Below, piece by piece: positions 52,676 to 60,408 of a stretch of 64,000 nt of DNA. Position 1 is the stretch's first letter. Every line of letters starts with the position of its first letter. The stretch comes from Burkholderia sp. MS389 (lineage in GTDB: Bacteria; Pseudomonadota; Gammaproteobacteria; Burkholderiales; Burkholderiaceae). Position numbers and translations under genes: made by a program. The notes under the pieces are model-generated. The model had not been told where the DNA came from. It ran no database searches and saw only the letters and a list, made by a program, of their open reading frames with translations. Location: assembly GCF_016899425.1 (NCBI RefSeq), contig NZ_CP045995.1, positions 1,178,001 through 1,242,000 of the forward strand, written 5' to 3'.

Positions 52676-52843
52676 TCAGGGTAACGGCCCGAAGGCTGCG
52701 CTTTCGATCATGTGGGGACGACATGGCATGACGCGCACATCGGTGCTCGGCACGCCGTAGTGTGCGCGCAAGATCGGCTCGTCGAGCTCCCCCAGATACG
52801 CGCGATACAACGCGAAGTGAGCGGGGGTCAGGCGGGTCAGCAT
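52676..52843 (-). CDS. 55-aa protein resembling the N-terminus of a DUF3701-type phage integrase
   Basis: MLTRLTPAHFALYRAYLGEL... from ATG 52843, with a strong GAGAGG 6 nt upstream and only 10 bp after the stop of the PIN-like gene. The LT-AHFALYRAYL-GLDE-L pattern resembles the short N-terminal domain found in some Burkholderia tyrosine recombinases, but the sequence ends after VRVMPCRPHMIESAAFGPLP without any catalytic part. Either a decapitated integrase relic or an independent small protein in the defence-like operon. Recognition from memory of the pattern only. Confidence 0.4.
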   Translation of the reverse strand: MLTRLTPAHFALYRAYLGELDEPILRAHYGVPSTDVRVMPCRPHMIESAAFGPLP

Positions 52844-52853
52844 CGTCAACCTC

Positions 52854-54042
52854 TCAGTTTCCGTCCGCGCCGACGCCAAATGTGGCATCGGGCAGGCCTA
52901 TCGCATTGATCGGATCGATCCACTCCGGCGTGATCTCGCCAACCGCAATCCGATGCGCGGTCGGCAGAAACTCAATATCGCGTACCGTCACCCGATGGGA
53001 GGTGTCGCCGTCGACCGTGACAAGCATCCCGCAGGGGATCTCATCATCGAACACCATCGTCGAGCCGCCAACGGTAACGGTCCCGTTACCTGCGCCCGTC
53101 ATGGCCGAAAACGTGAAGTAGACCGCGATTTTTGTCTGGGGCGCCCCCTTGACCCGCACCACCACTTTTCCGTCGCGGTGATCAATGGCTTCGCATTCGT
53201 CGAGCACCCCGTCCGTCGCGGGCCACCGGATCGCTTCAACATGGACGTCATAGGTCCAGGTAAAGTCGAACGCCGAGCGAACATCGAGCCCCACTCCGAT
53301 TTGACGCGCGAAGGACCGACCGGCCGCCAGCAATGCCTGCGCCAGTTTCCCGTCCAGGCCCTCGACCAAAGTCTCAGCCAGCCGATCGGCGGCAAACTGC
53401 GCACGTTCGTCCTGAAACGCCGCCAGCGCCCCGCCCAAATTATTGGTCCAGAGCAGCCGCGGATGTGCCGTACAGAAGCGTTGCCAGTCAGCATCGGTGG
53501 ACACCACCAGCACCGCCGTGTCGTGCTCGCCGGCCCAGTGTTCGAGCGCCAGCAGCGCCACCGCGTCGGGGAACTCGTGCTTCTTCTTGCTCGACTCCGC
53601 AAACGGCGGCTGCGCCGCAAAGTACCGGTCGAACAGGGTGCGCATGTCGACCCGCGCGGCGACGTCGAGCACCTCGGCGCGTGCCCGCCAACCAGTCTTC
53701 CATGCGCATCCTCGCTGCGAGCGCCGGCTCGTCCATCTGATACTCGATGACCCGCAGCTGCTCGAGCGCGTCACTCGACAGCAGCTGCGCCCGGGCCGCC
53801 ATCCGCACCGAGCGCGCCAAGCCACTGCGTGCTTCGGCGGCATCGCGCTGCACATGCGCCTCCACCTCACGTCGCACCACGTCCGGCATCAGCACCTGGA
53901 CTCGGTCGCTGCGATGGAACTGCTCGACACGGCGCAACAGCCCGCCCTCCAGATTACGTTGTTGCGCGTCGAACACCGAGGTGTCGAGTGCAATCGCGCC
54001 GAGCCGATTCGTGGCGATCAATTCGATGATGCGGGTATCCAT
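52854..54042 (-). pseudogene. PIN-like domain protein (DUF4935 type) with 1-nt frameshift
   Basis: ATG 54042 (AGGA about 8 nt upstream) opens MDTRIIELIATNRLGAIALD with the first PIN-type acidic residue in ALDTSVFD. The N-terminal frame is good to MRMEDWLAG near 53683 and then becomes Arg-rich nonsense. Sequence typical of the family resumes one base over (RAEVLDVAARVDMRTLFDRY) and continues to 52854, including FPDAVALLALEHWA and VLVVSTDADWQRF (further acidic residues). The span needs one base fewer to be in frame; an extra G in the GGCGGGCACG run is the simplest explanation. PIN domains are metal-dependent RNases, often toxins or immunity effectors. Intact length would be about 396 aa. Confidence 0.7.
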
Positions 54043-54069
54043 CACGTGTTCCTGGCGAGTAGGTATGGG

Positions 54070-54267
54070 TTAGCGCGGCGCATCGATCGCGAGTATCGCG
54101 CGCAGGTTGGCCTTGGTCTGCACGAGCGCGCGTTGCTGCGCCTGCTTCTGGTCGACGAACTCGGCGGACATCTGCTCGCTGCCCCCGAGCTCGGCCACGG
54201 CATCAAGCAGCAGTTGGCGAATCGCCGCCGCCAGGTGGCCACCCTCGTCTTGGGCGTCGCGCCGCAA
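54070..54267 (-). CDS. Small hypothetical helical protein
   Basis: 65 aa (MRRDAQDEGGHLAAAIRQLL...), stop 27 bp before the PIN-like gene. Amphipathic helices, Gln/Ala/Leu rich (SAEFVDQKQAQQRALVQTKA). It could be a small partner (antitoxin-like) of the PIN protein or the tail of a truncated gene. No domain recognised. Confidence 0.4.
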   Translation of the reverse strand: MRRDAQDEGGHLAAAIRQLLLDAVAELGGSEQMSAEFVDQKQAQQRALVQTKANLRAILAIDAPR

Positions 54268-54487
54268 ATTTGCTCAGCAGGAAATGCTGCCAGGAGGGAA
54301 GCGTCTAAGCAGACTGGGCGTCAAAGATGTTGAATGTCGGCTGAGCCATGATGATTCACCGCCCCAATACAAGTGCACGCAGCTCAGATAGTTTCGAGCC
54401 TGCCTGATGACTCTTCGCGCGCCAAGTCACCGGAAACATATCCGTCATCCGCGCAGCATGCCCTTATACCCTTCTGCGTAGGCGATG

Positions 54488-55411
54488 TTAAAAAATCGAA
54501 TGTTCGGTAAGCGTTGTTAGCCATTCCAACGATTTGACGCCGGCGAGCGAGTTACCGTTTGCATCAAGTCCGGGTGACCATACGCATACCGCCATCTCCC
54601 CCGGCAGTACCGCGACGATGCCGCCTCCCACACCACTTTTCGCCGGCAGACCAACTCGATAGACGAAGTCGCCCGCTGCATCATAAGTGCCACAGGTCAA
54701 CATCAACGCGGACAAGCGCTTTGCAGAACTCGCATCGAGGACACGCTCCCCTGATACAGGGGCAATTCCCCCGTTGGCGAGAAAAAGCGTGGCCGTGGCA
54801 AGCTCGATGCAATTCATCTCGATAGCGCACTGACGACAGTAAGCATCGACGACGGTTTCAGGCGGCATCTCCATGTTGCCGAAGCTTGCCATGAAATGCG
54901 CCATCGCGCGGTTACGGTCGGCGTGCCGAAGTTCGGAGTCAGCAACACGCAGGTTATAGTCAAGATCGGAAACGCCAGTCAGTCTTCGCACGAACTGCAC
55001 TAGGGCCGTTTCGGCGCCAACGAAGCGCCGACACAATACGTCGGTCACAACGAGCGCGCCTGCATTGATAAATGGATTACGTGGTACGCCGCGCTCGGTT
55101 TCAAGTTGGACGAGGGAGTTGAATGCGGTCCCCGATGGCTCCCGACCGACACGCTCCCAAAGTTCGTCACCGAGGAGTTGAAAAGCGAGCGTACACGCAA
55201 ACAGCTTGGAGATACTCTGGATGGAGAAGCGCTCTCGCGCATCACCAACCGCAAATACACGACCGTCTAGCGTCACTATAGCCATGCCAAAACGGTGAGC
55301 GCTTACGTTGGCGAGTTCTGGGATATAGTCGGCGACCCGGCCAGCAGTACGCCAGGGAGCAATATCGCGATGAATCTGTTCGAGGATCGCCGGATAGTTC
55401 GGGTCAGTCAT
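54488..55411 (-). CDS. glsA: Complete serine-dependent glutaminase (second copy, inverted)
   Basis: 307 aa from MTDPNYPAILEQIHRDIAPW (ATG 55411). The full glutaminase fold is present: SxxK in [63 protein letters not shown] and the Gly-rich VGGGIVAVLPGEMAVCVWSP. It converts glutamine to glutamate and ammonia. The protein is similar throughout to the product of the split host glsA but differs at many positions, and the DNA is less GC-biased at third positions, so it is not a recent duplicate. It lies 239 bp inside the right end of the island, in the opposite orientation to the host gene, and could complement the disrupted copy. Confidence 0.93.
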   Translation of the reverse strand: MTDPNYPAILEQIHRDIAPWRTAGRVADYIPELANVSAHRFGMAIVTLDGRVFAVGDARERFSIQSISKLFACTLAFQLLGDELWERVGREPSGTAFNSLVQLETERGVPRNPFINAGALVVTDVLCRRFVGAETALVQFVRRLTGVSDLDYNLRVADSELRHADRNRAMAHFMASFGNMEMPPETVVDAYCRQCAIEMNCIELATATLFLANGGIAPVSGERVLDASSAKRLSALMLTCGTYDAAGDFVYRVGLPAKSGVGGGIVAVLPGEMAVCVWSPGLDANGNSLAGVKSLEWLTTLTEHSIF

Positions 55412-55650
55412 TACAGGGGGCTGAGCATCAACATGCAGGGACCGCGATAATAGCGCAACCGCTCCACGCCCGACCCTCCGAGGATTGACGACTTCTCTCC
55501 GTTGCATGTCAACAAATCGTGCCTCCAAGCGGCGATTGGATGCTTGCTATTGACTACTTCCCGTGATTTGGACCCAATATGGCTCACGGACCCCAATGAA
55601 TAATTGGCTTCCCGCACTTATTGACGCTTGACAGGTCACCATAAGTTGAA
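55412..55650. other. Right end of the island
   Basis: 239 bp between the start of the inverted glutaminase gene and the junction. It should contain that gene's promoter. Near the junction: GTCAATAAGT motif (minus, 55625-55616), ATATTGGG block and terminal repeat. No gene. Confidence 0.5.
55632..55645 (-). repeat. Right terminal inverted repeat of the island (imperfect)
   Basis: On the minus strand CTTATGGTGACCTG, matching 11 of 14 bases of the left-end CTTAAGATGACCGG. Five more bases (TTGAA) separate it from the resumed glsA sequence at 55651. Confidence 0.5.
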
Positions 55651-56271
55651 CAGCTCGAAAGCGAGCGCGGCAAGCCGCGCAATCCGTTCATCAATGCGGG
55701 CGCGCTGGTCGTCACCGACGTGCTGTGCCGCCGCTTCGTGAAGGCCGAGACGGCGCTCGTCGAATTCGTGCGGCGGCTGATCGGCGCGAACGACATCGAC
55801 TACGATTCGCGCGTCGCGACGTCGGAGTTGCAGCATGCGGAGCGCAACCGCGCGATGGCGCATTTCATGGCGAGCTTCGGCAACATGCAGATGCCGCCTG
55901 ATACGGTGATCGACGCGTATTGCCGGCAGTGTGCGATCGAGATGAATTGCGTCGAGCTGGCCAGCGCCGCGCTGTTTCTTGCGAACGGCGGTGTCGCGCC
56001 GGCGACAGGCGAGCGGATCGTCGATTCGAGTTCCGCGAAGCGGCTGTCGGCGCTGATGCTGACCTGCGGGACCTATGATGCGGCCGGTGATTTCGTGTAT
56101 CGGGTGGGGCTGCCGGCGAAGAGCGGCGTCGGCGGCGGGATCGTCGCGGTGCTGCCGGGGGAGATGGCCGTGTGCGTGTGGGCGCCGGGGTTGGATGCGA
56201 ACGGGAACTCGTTGGCGGGGACACTGGCGCTGGAGTGGTTGACGACTTATTCGGGAAGGTCGATTTTTTGA
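55651..56271 (+). pseudogene. glsA: Glutaminase glsA, 3' fragment
   Basis: Begins CAGCTCGAAAGCGAG (Gln-Leu-Glu-Ser-Glu), the codons that should follow codon 98 of the 5' fragment at 12592-12884. It runs in frame to a stop at 56271 (206 codons), keeping NPFINAGALVVTD, CRQCAIEMNCVELASAALFL and LPAKSGVGGGIVAVLPGEMA. It lacks the SxxK half. No start signal is apparent at the junction, so it is probably not translated. It has high third-position GC like the surrounding core genes, unlike the island copy. Confidence 0.92.
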
Positions 56272-56361
56272 GGCGTCTCAGTGGCGCACCCGGTCGTCCG
56301 GACACCTCGAATGAACATCTTTGCTTGGCGCTACGACCACCCGCTACAAGGATCCAGCGTG

Positions 56362-57012
56362 ATGCAGGTCAAGAACGGAAATCACGTCGCTTCGACCGGC
56401 CGTACCCGGCGCGGATTCTTCCGCCCCGTGACGGTCATGGCGGCATTGAGTTTGTGCCTCCCGTTTGGCGGCGCACATGGGCAGCCGGCAGACGCCCCGC
56501 CCAACAGCACGGGGGCGTCGCAGGTCGAATCTCGAACCGAGGCAAGCCTGACCGTCACGCAAGCGCTGCAAGGCATGCTGGCGCTGATACGGGTCAGCAA
56601 TCAGGTTACCGACATGACGCCCGACGCGATGCACCGCAGCTTTGGTGTGCAGACCAAAGCGACCGCCAAAGACAGCTTCGGCTACGGCCAGCGCTTGCCT
56701 GGCAACTGGGCGTTCGGTATCGAAAGGTTCGTGGTCCCGGGAAGGGGGACACAGGTGGAACTGGGCTTCGATCCGATTCCCGGAATGCAGGCTGCGCCGC
56801 TGACGGCATGCGAGCCGAACTTCGCGCAATTCACGGCAGCACTGGAATCCTTGGGGTTCAATCATCGTACTCGGTACGGCGAACACGGCCGCCGGATCTC
56901 CGAGATCTTCTGGCGTCAGGAGATCTCTGTGGAGGTAGCCCCCTATAGAGCATTCAGCGATAACGGTGAGCCATTGGGTCCGGCTTGCGTAAGAACGGTA
57001 CGGGTGCGATAG
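56362..57012 (+). CDS. Hypothetical exported protein
   Basis: 216 aa from MQVKNGNHVASTGRTRR (ATG 56362; AAGGA about 9 nt upstream). An Arg-rich n-region and hydrophobic PVTVMAALSLCLPFGGAHG form a signal peptide. The mature part has no domain I recognise; noticeable segments are SLTVTQALQGMLALIRVSNQ and GYGQRLPGNWAFGIERFVVP, and two to three Cys (TACEPNF, GPACVRTV) that may form a disulfide. Periplasmic or secreted; function unknown. It starts shortly after glsA on the same strand. Confidence 0.65.
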   Translation: MQVKNGNHVASTGRTRRGFFRPVTVMAALSLCLPFGGAHGQPADAPPNSTGASQVESRTEASLTVTQALQGMLALIRVSNQVTDMTPDAMHRSFGVQTKATAKDSFGYGQRLPGNWAFGIERFVVPGRGTQVELGFDPIPGMQAAPLTACEPNFAQFTAALESLGFNHRTRYGEHGRRISEIFWRQEISVEVAPYRAFSDNGEPLGPACVRTVRVR

Positions 57013-57231
57013 ATCGCCGTCACCGCGCGATGCAATTACGGCAAGCGTATGGACGAAACGCCGTGATCCTCTGCTGTCAAACACGCAGGAAATCGCTCGA
57101 CTCGTGGATACCCCGAACCCAATCCGGCGAAGATTTCGCGACGCGTGGGCACGCCGGCGCCGACGTGATTGACGACGTATCGAACGACCAATTTTCCGAC
57201 ATTTCGCAGCGATGACTGGAGAACGCAACGC

Positions 57232-57867
57232 ATGAATCGGGACAACGCATCAGAAGTCACAACGTCAGCCCCCGCGTGCGCGGGCAGCAATTCCTCCTCG
57301 CCGATCCCGCCCATCGCGCCATCCAAAACCGCGCTGCTCGTCATGCACTACCAGACCGACATCCTCGGCCTCTTTCCGTCGGTCGCGCCTGAATTGCTCT
57401 CGAATACGCGCCGTCTCTGCGCTGCGGCACGCGCTGCCGGCGTCGGCGTCTGGTTCGCGAATCTGAGGTTCAGCCCCGGCTATCCGGAGGTCAGCCCGCT
57501 CAACAAGAACGGCCAGGGCATCAAGCAACTCGGCCTGTTCATCGACGATGCCCCGTGCCCTGAACTCGCCAGGCGGCCCGACGAACCGCTGATCCTGGCC
57601 CACCGCGCGAGCGTATTCTTCGGCACCGATCTGCAGGCGCGGCTCATCGCACAAGGCGTCGATACGCTGATCATGGTCGGCATCGCGTCGACCGGCGTGA
57701 TGCTGTCGTCGATAGCCCACGCGAGCGACGCCGATTTCCGCCTCTACACGGTCAAGGATTGTTGCTACGACCCGGACCCGATCGTCCACGAGCATCTGTT
57801 CGCCACCGCGTTCGAATCGCGCACGACGGTGCTGTCGCTGGCGGATGCGCTGCGGCTGCTGGCATGA
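57232..57867 (+). CDS. Isochorismatase-fold (cysteine-hydrolase family) protein lacking the catalytic Cys
   Basis: 211 aa from MNRDNASEVTTSAPACA (ATG 57232). The isochorismatase-like Rossmann fold is clear: ALLVMHYQTDILGLFP (Asp43 in place of the first catalytic Asp), FANLRFSPGYPEVS, LILAHRASVFFGTDLQARLI, then LIMVGIASTGVMLSSIAHAS. In amidase-type members the last segment contains the nucleophilic Cys (VxTDVCVxxT); here the aligned residue is Gly or Val, so it may use another mechanism, as isochorismatases proper do, or bind without catalysis. Convergent with a TetR gene. Confidence 0.82.
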   Translation: MNRDNASEVTTSAPACAGSNSSSPIPPIAPSKTALLVMHYQTDILGLFPSVAPELLSNTRRLCAAARAAGVGVWFANLRFSPGYPEVSPLNKNGQGIKQLGLFIDDAPCPELARRPDEPLILAHRASVFFGTDLQARLIAQGVDTLIMVGIASTGVMLSSIAHASDADFRLYTVKDCCYDPDPIVHEHLFATAFESRTTVLSLADALRLLA

Positions 57868-57916
57868 CAACGGACTCGTCGCACCGCCGTTCGAAACCAT
57901 GCATCCGACGGCGGGC

Positions 57917-58594
57917 CTACCGGGTCGCCGCCCCAATCCCCGCCAAAATCAGATCGATGCCGGCCAGGAACTGCGCACGCTCGTCGTGCGCGGCCAGTTG
58001 CTCGGCTACCTTGCGCACGAACGGATACTGCGCCGGTTCGAGCTGCGCCCACCGCTCGGCCACGACCGCGACGACCTCCGACTGCCCCGTCTCGCGCGGA
58101 TGCAGCCGCGCACCCGCGGCGTACTGGCCGGCCAGCCCGAAGATGTAATGCATCAGCGCCGACGCCGCGTTGAATTGCGCGGGCTCGGGCACGCCCAGCG
58201 CCTGAAGCTGCCCGCCGACGCGCTCGAGGATCCGCAGCACCGCCTGCTGCCACGGCGCCCGGAACAACTGCGCACCGACCCACGGATGCGCGCTGAACGC
58301 GTCGAACAGGCGCAGCGCGACACGCCGGAGCGCTTGCGCCGCATCGCCGTCACGCTGCGTCGGCACGTCCGTCAGCGCAGCCGCGATCACGTGATCCGCG
58401 GCCGCCGCGAGCAGATCGTGCTTGTCGGCGACGTGCCAGTAGATCGCGCCGCTTCCGGTCGCCAGATGTGCGGCGAGCGCGCGAAACGTCAGCGCACCCT
58501 CGCCGGCATGGTCGAGGATTCCGATCGCGGCCTCGACGATCCGCTCTTTCGACAGCGCGTCCGCGCGCCGCTCGGTCCGTTTGCTGGTTTTCAT
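57917..58594 (-). CDS. TetR-family regulator (TetR/AcrR with C-terminal TetR_C-like domain)
   Basis: 225 aa from MKTSKRTERRADALSKERIV (ATG 58594). HTH: EAAIGILDHAGEGALTFRAL, AAHLATGSGAIYWHVADKHD. C-terminal ligand-binding helices of the TetR_C type (HPWVGAQLFRAPWQQAVLRI, ASALMHYIFGLAGQYAAGAR). Divergently transcribed from an FAD-dependent monooxygenase with two identical-type operators between them, so it very likely represses that gene and itself, in the manner of TetR/TetX-type pairs. Confidence 0.9.
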   Translation of the reverse strand: MKTSKRTERRADALSKERIVEAAIGILDHAGEGALTFRALAAHLATGSGAIYWHVADKHDLLAAAADHVIAAALTDVPTQRDGDAAQALRRVALRLFDAFSAHPWVGAQLFRAPWQQAVLRILERVGGQLQALGVPEPAQFNAASALMHYIFGLAGQYAAGARLHPRETGQSEVVAVVAERWAQLEPAQYPFVRKVAEQLAAHDERAQFLAGIDLILAGIGAATR

Positions 58595-58614
58595 GCGCGC
58601 TAGCTTGACACATC

Positions 58615-58656
58615 TGGAACAGCGTTCCAATATCGCGCCGATGGAACAACGTTCCA
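58615..58656. promoter_or_regulatory. Twin TetR operators
   Basis: TGGAACAGCGTTCCA (58615-58629) and TGGAACAACGTTCCA (58642-58656): two 15-bp palindromes with 6-bp arms and 3-bp centres, 27 bp apart, between the divergent TetR and monooxygenase genes. One site is 20 bp upstream of the TetR start. Confidence 0.8.
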
Positions 58657-58740
58657 CCAGTTTCCTGACGCATGCGCAATGCCGGCGCGTACCGCCCTCT
58701 CGATCACACCGGGCTGCCTTGGCCCGAAACCGAGCCACCG

Positions 58741-60270
58741 ATGAATCTGCCCGTTACCCATGATGTCGTGATTGCCGGAGCCGGCCCTGTCGGCCTGTTT
58801 CTCGCCTGCGAGCTGCGCCTCGCCGGTGCATCCGTGCTGGTGGTCGAGCAGGCGGACGATCCGGAATCCCCGCTGAAGCATCTCCCGTTCGGCATGCGCG
58901 GCCTGTCCGCGCCGACCATCGACGCGTTCTACCGTCGCGGCTTGCTCGACGGTATCGTGCTGCCGGCCCGTGCAACGGACACCGCGCACTGGATGCAGCA
59001 AGCGCGTCGTCCGGCCGGTCATTTCGCCGGCATCCAGTTCTTCCACGACGACATCGATGCGTCGCAGTGGCCGTACCATCTGCCCGGCCCGGCCGGCACG
59101 CACATGGCGACCGACATGGCGCGCGTCGAATCCGTGCTGACCGCCCGTGCGCACGCGACGGGCGTCGAGATTCGGCGCGGTCTTGCCGCCGAAGGCTTCG
59201 ATCAGTCGGACGATGCGGTCACGCTGTACGCAGGCGGCGAGACATTCCACGCACGCTGGCTCGTCGGCTGCGACGGCGGCCGCAGCGCGGTCCGCAAGGC
59301 CGGCGGCTTCGCGTTCGCCGGCACCGACGCCGAATTCACCGGCTACTCGATCGAAGCCGAGTTCGCCGATCCGGGCGCGCTGCTGCCGGGCCGTCACTAC
59401 ACGCCGGCCGGCACGTACACGTACACGCCGCCCGGGACCGTCGCGCTCGTCGAGTTCGACGGCGGCACGTTCCACCGGAGCGGCCCGGTGACGCTCGAGC
59501 ACGCGCAGGCCGTGCTGCGCCGCGTGTCCGGCGTCGGCGTCACGGTGACCGCGCTCCGGCTCGCCGCCACGTGGACCGATCGCGCGTACCAGGCATCGAC
59601 GTACCGCGACGGCCGCGTGCTGCTCGCGGGCGATGCCGCGCACATCCACTCGCCGCTCGGCGGCCAGGGGCTCAATCTCGGGCTCGGCGATGCGATGAAT
59701 CTCGGCTGGAAGCTGGCCGCGACGATCCGCGGCGACGCACCAGCCGGGCTGCTCGACAGCTACACGGACGAACGGCATCCGGTGGGCGCGCGCGTGCTCG
59801 ACTGGTCGCGTGCGCAGGTCGCGCTGATGCGGCCCTCGCCGGGTTCGCGCGCGCTCGCGGCGATCATGCGCGATCTCGTCGACACGCGCGACGGCGCGAC
59901 GTACTTCGCCGAACGCCTGTGGGGCGTGTCGCTCGCGTACGATCCCGGCAGCGGCCATCCGCTGGTGGGCCGTAGCGTTCCGGACTTCGAACTGGCCGAC
60001 GGCACGCGGCTCGGCGAACACGTCAGGCACGGCAAGGGCGTGCTGCTGGACTTCGATGCGGATCGGCCGCTTCAGTCCGTGGCAGGCCGCTGGCGCGACC
60101 GCCTCGCCTATATCGCGAGCGACGCGAAGGACCGGCTCGGATTGCGTGCGATGCTCGTGCGTCCGGACGGTTTCGTCGCGTGGGCCTGCGATGACGATGC
60201 GGACGTGGACATCGACGCCGCCACGCAGGCGGTCACGCGATGGTTCGGCGCGCCTTGCGCGGCACATTGA
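58741..60270 (+). CDS. FAD-dependent aromatic monooxygenase (PheA/TfdB, PHBH fold)
   Basis: 509 aa from MNLPVTHDVVIAGAGPVGLF (ATG 58741). GxGxxG FAD site at 13-18 (VIAGAGPVGLF), the DG motif in WLVGCDGGRSAVRKAG (class A flavin hydroxylases), and GRVLLAGDAAHIHSPLGGQG with the GD motif, then NLGLGDAMNLGWKLAATIRG. A thioredoxin-like C-terminal region follows (residues about 400-509). These enzymes hydroxylate phenols, polyketides or antibiotics (rifampicin, tetracycline). Divergent TetR with twin operators suggests induction by its substrate, possibly an antibiotic or aromatic toxin. Confidence 0.9.
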   Translation: MNLPVTHDVVIAGAGPVGLFLACELRLAGASVLVVEQADDPESPLKHLPFGMRGLSAPTIDAFYRRGLLDGIVLPARATDTAHWMQQARRPAGHFAGIQFFHDDIDASQWPYHLPGPAGTHMATDMARVESVLTARAHATGVEIRRGLAAEGFDQSDDAVTLYAGGETFHARWLVGCDGGRSAVRKAGGFAFAGTDAEFTGYSIEAEFADPGALLPGRHYTPAGTYTYTPPGTVALVEFDGGTFHRSGPVTLEHAQAVLRRVSGVGVTVTALRLAATWTDRAYQASTYRDGRVLLAGDAAHIHSPLGGQGLNLGLGDAMNLGWKLAATIRGDAPAGLLDSYTDERHPVGARVLDWSRAQVALMRPSPGSRALAAIMRDLVDTRDGATYFAERLWGVSLAYDPGSGHPLVGRSVPDFELADGTRLGEHVRHGKGVLLDFDADRPLQSVAGRWRDRLAYIASDAKDRLGLRAMLVRPDGFVAWACDDDADVDIDAATQAVTRWFGAPCAAH

Positions 60271-60408
60271 GCGCAGCCGCCCAACGCAGGAAGCGGATGT
60301 GTGTCGCCGAGCGCCAAACGTGCATGGGCGCCAGCAACGGCGCGCCCGACATCCTCGAATGCCCACCGCCCGCGACGTGCGCGATATCGCGCACGCCGGC
60401 CGCGCCCC

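Larger units (their letters stand above)
12885..55650. mobile_element. 42.8-kb genomic island inserted in glsA
   Basis: The extent is fixed by the two halves of glsA, which join precisely if 12885-55650 is removed. The interior carries an IS3 element, a broken primase-like gene, mobile-element-type small genes, a possible integrase fragment, a secondary-metabolite operon, redox and regulatory genes and a defence-like cassette. The two ends carry an imperfect inverted repeat. No intact integrase or transposase able to mobilise the whole island is seen, and I find no convincing target-site duplication. The mechanism of arrival is therefore undetermined: transposition followed by decay, or recombination. 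A complete glutaminase gene sits just inside the right end. Confidence 0.85.

Noticed and set aside
54488-55411. The inverted glutaminase as a recent duplication of the host glsA
   Set aside because: The two proteins differ at many positions and in codon usage, so independent origin is more likely.
12885-55650. Calling the island a Tn7-like or named integrative conjugative element
   Set aside because: No TnsA/B/C, intact integrase, relaxase or type IV secretion genes are visible, and no target duplication is clear; only the ends hint at transposition.
58600-60366. 588-codon minus-strand frame over the monooxygenase
   Set aside because: Low-complexity Arg/Ala/Val product; the plus strand has the full flavin hydroxylase motifs.
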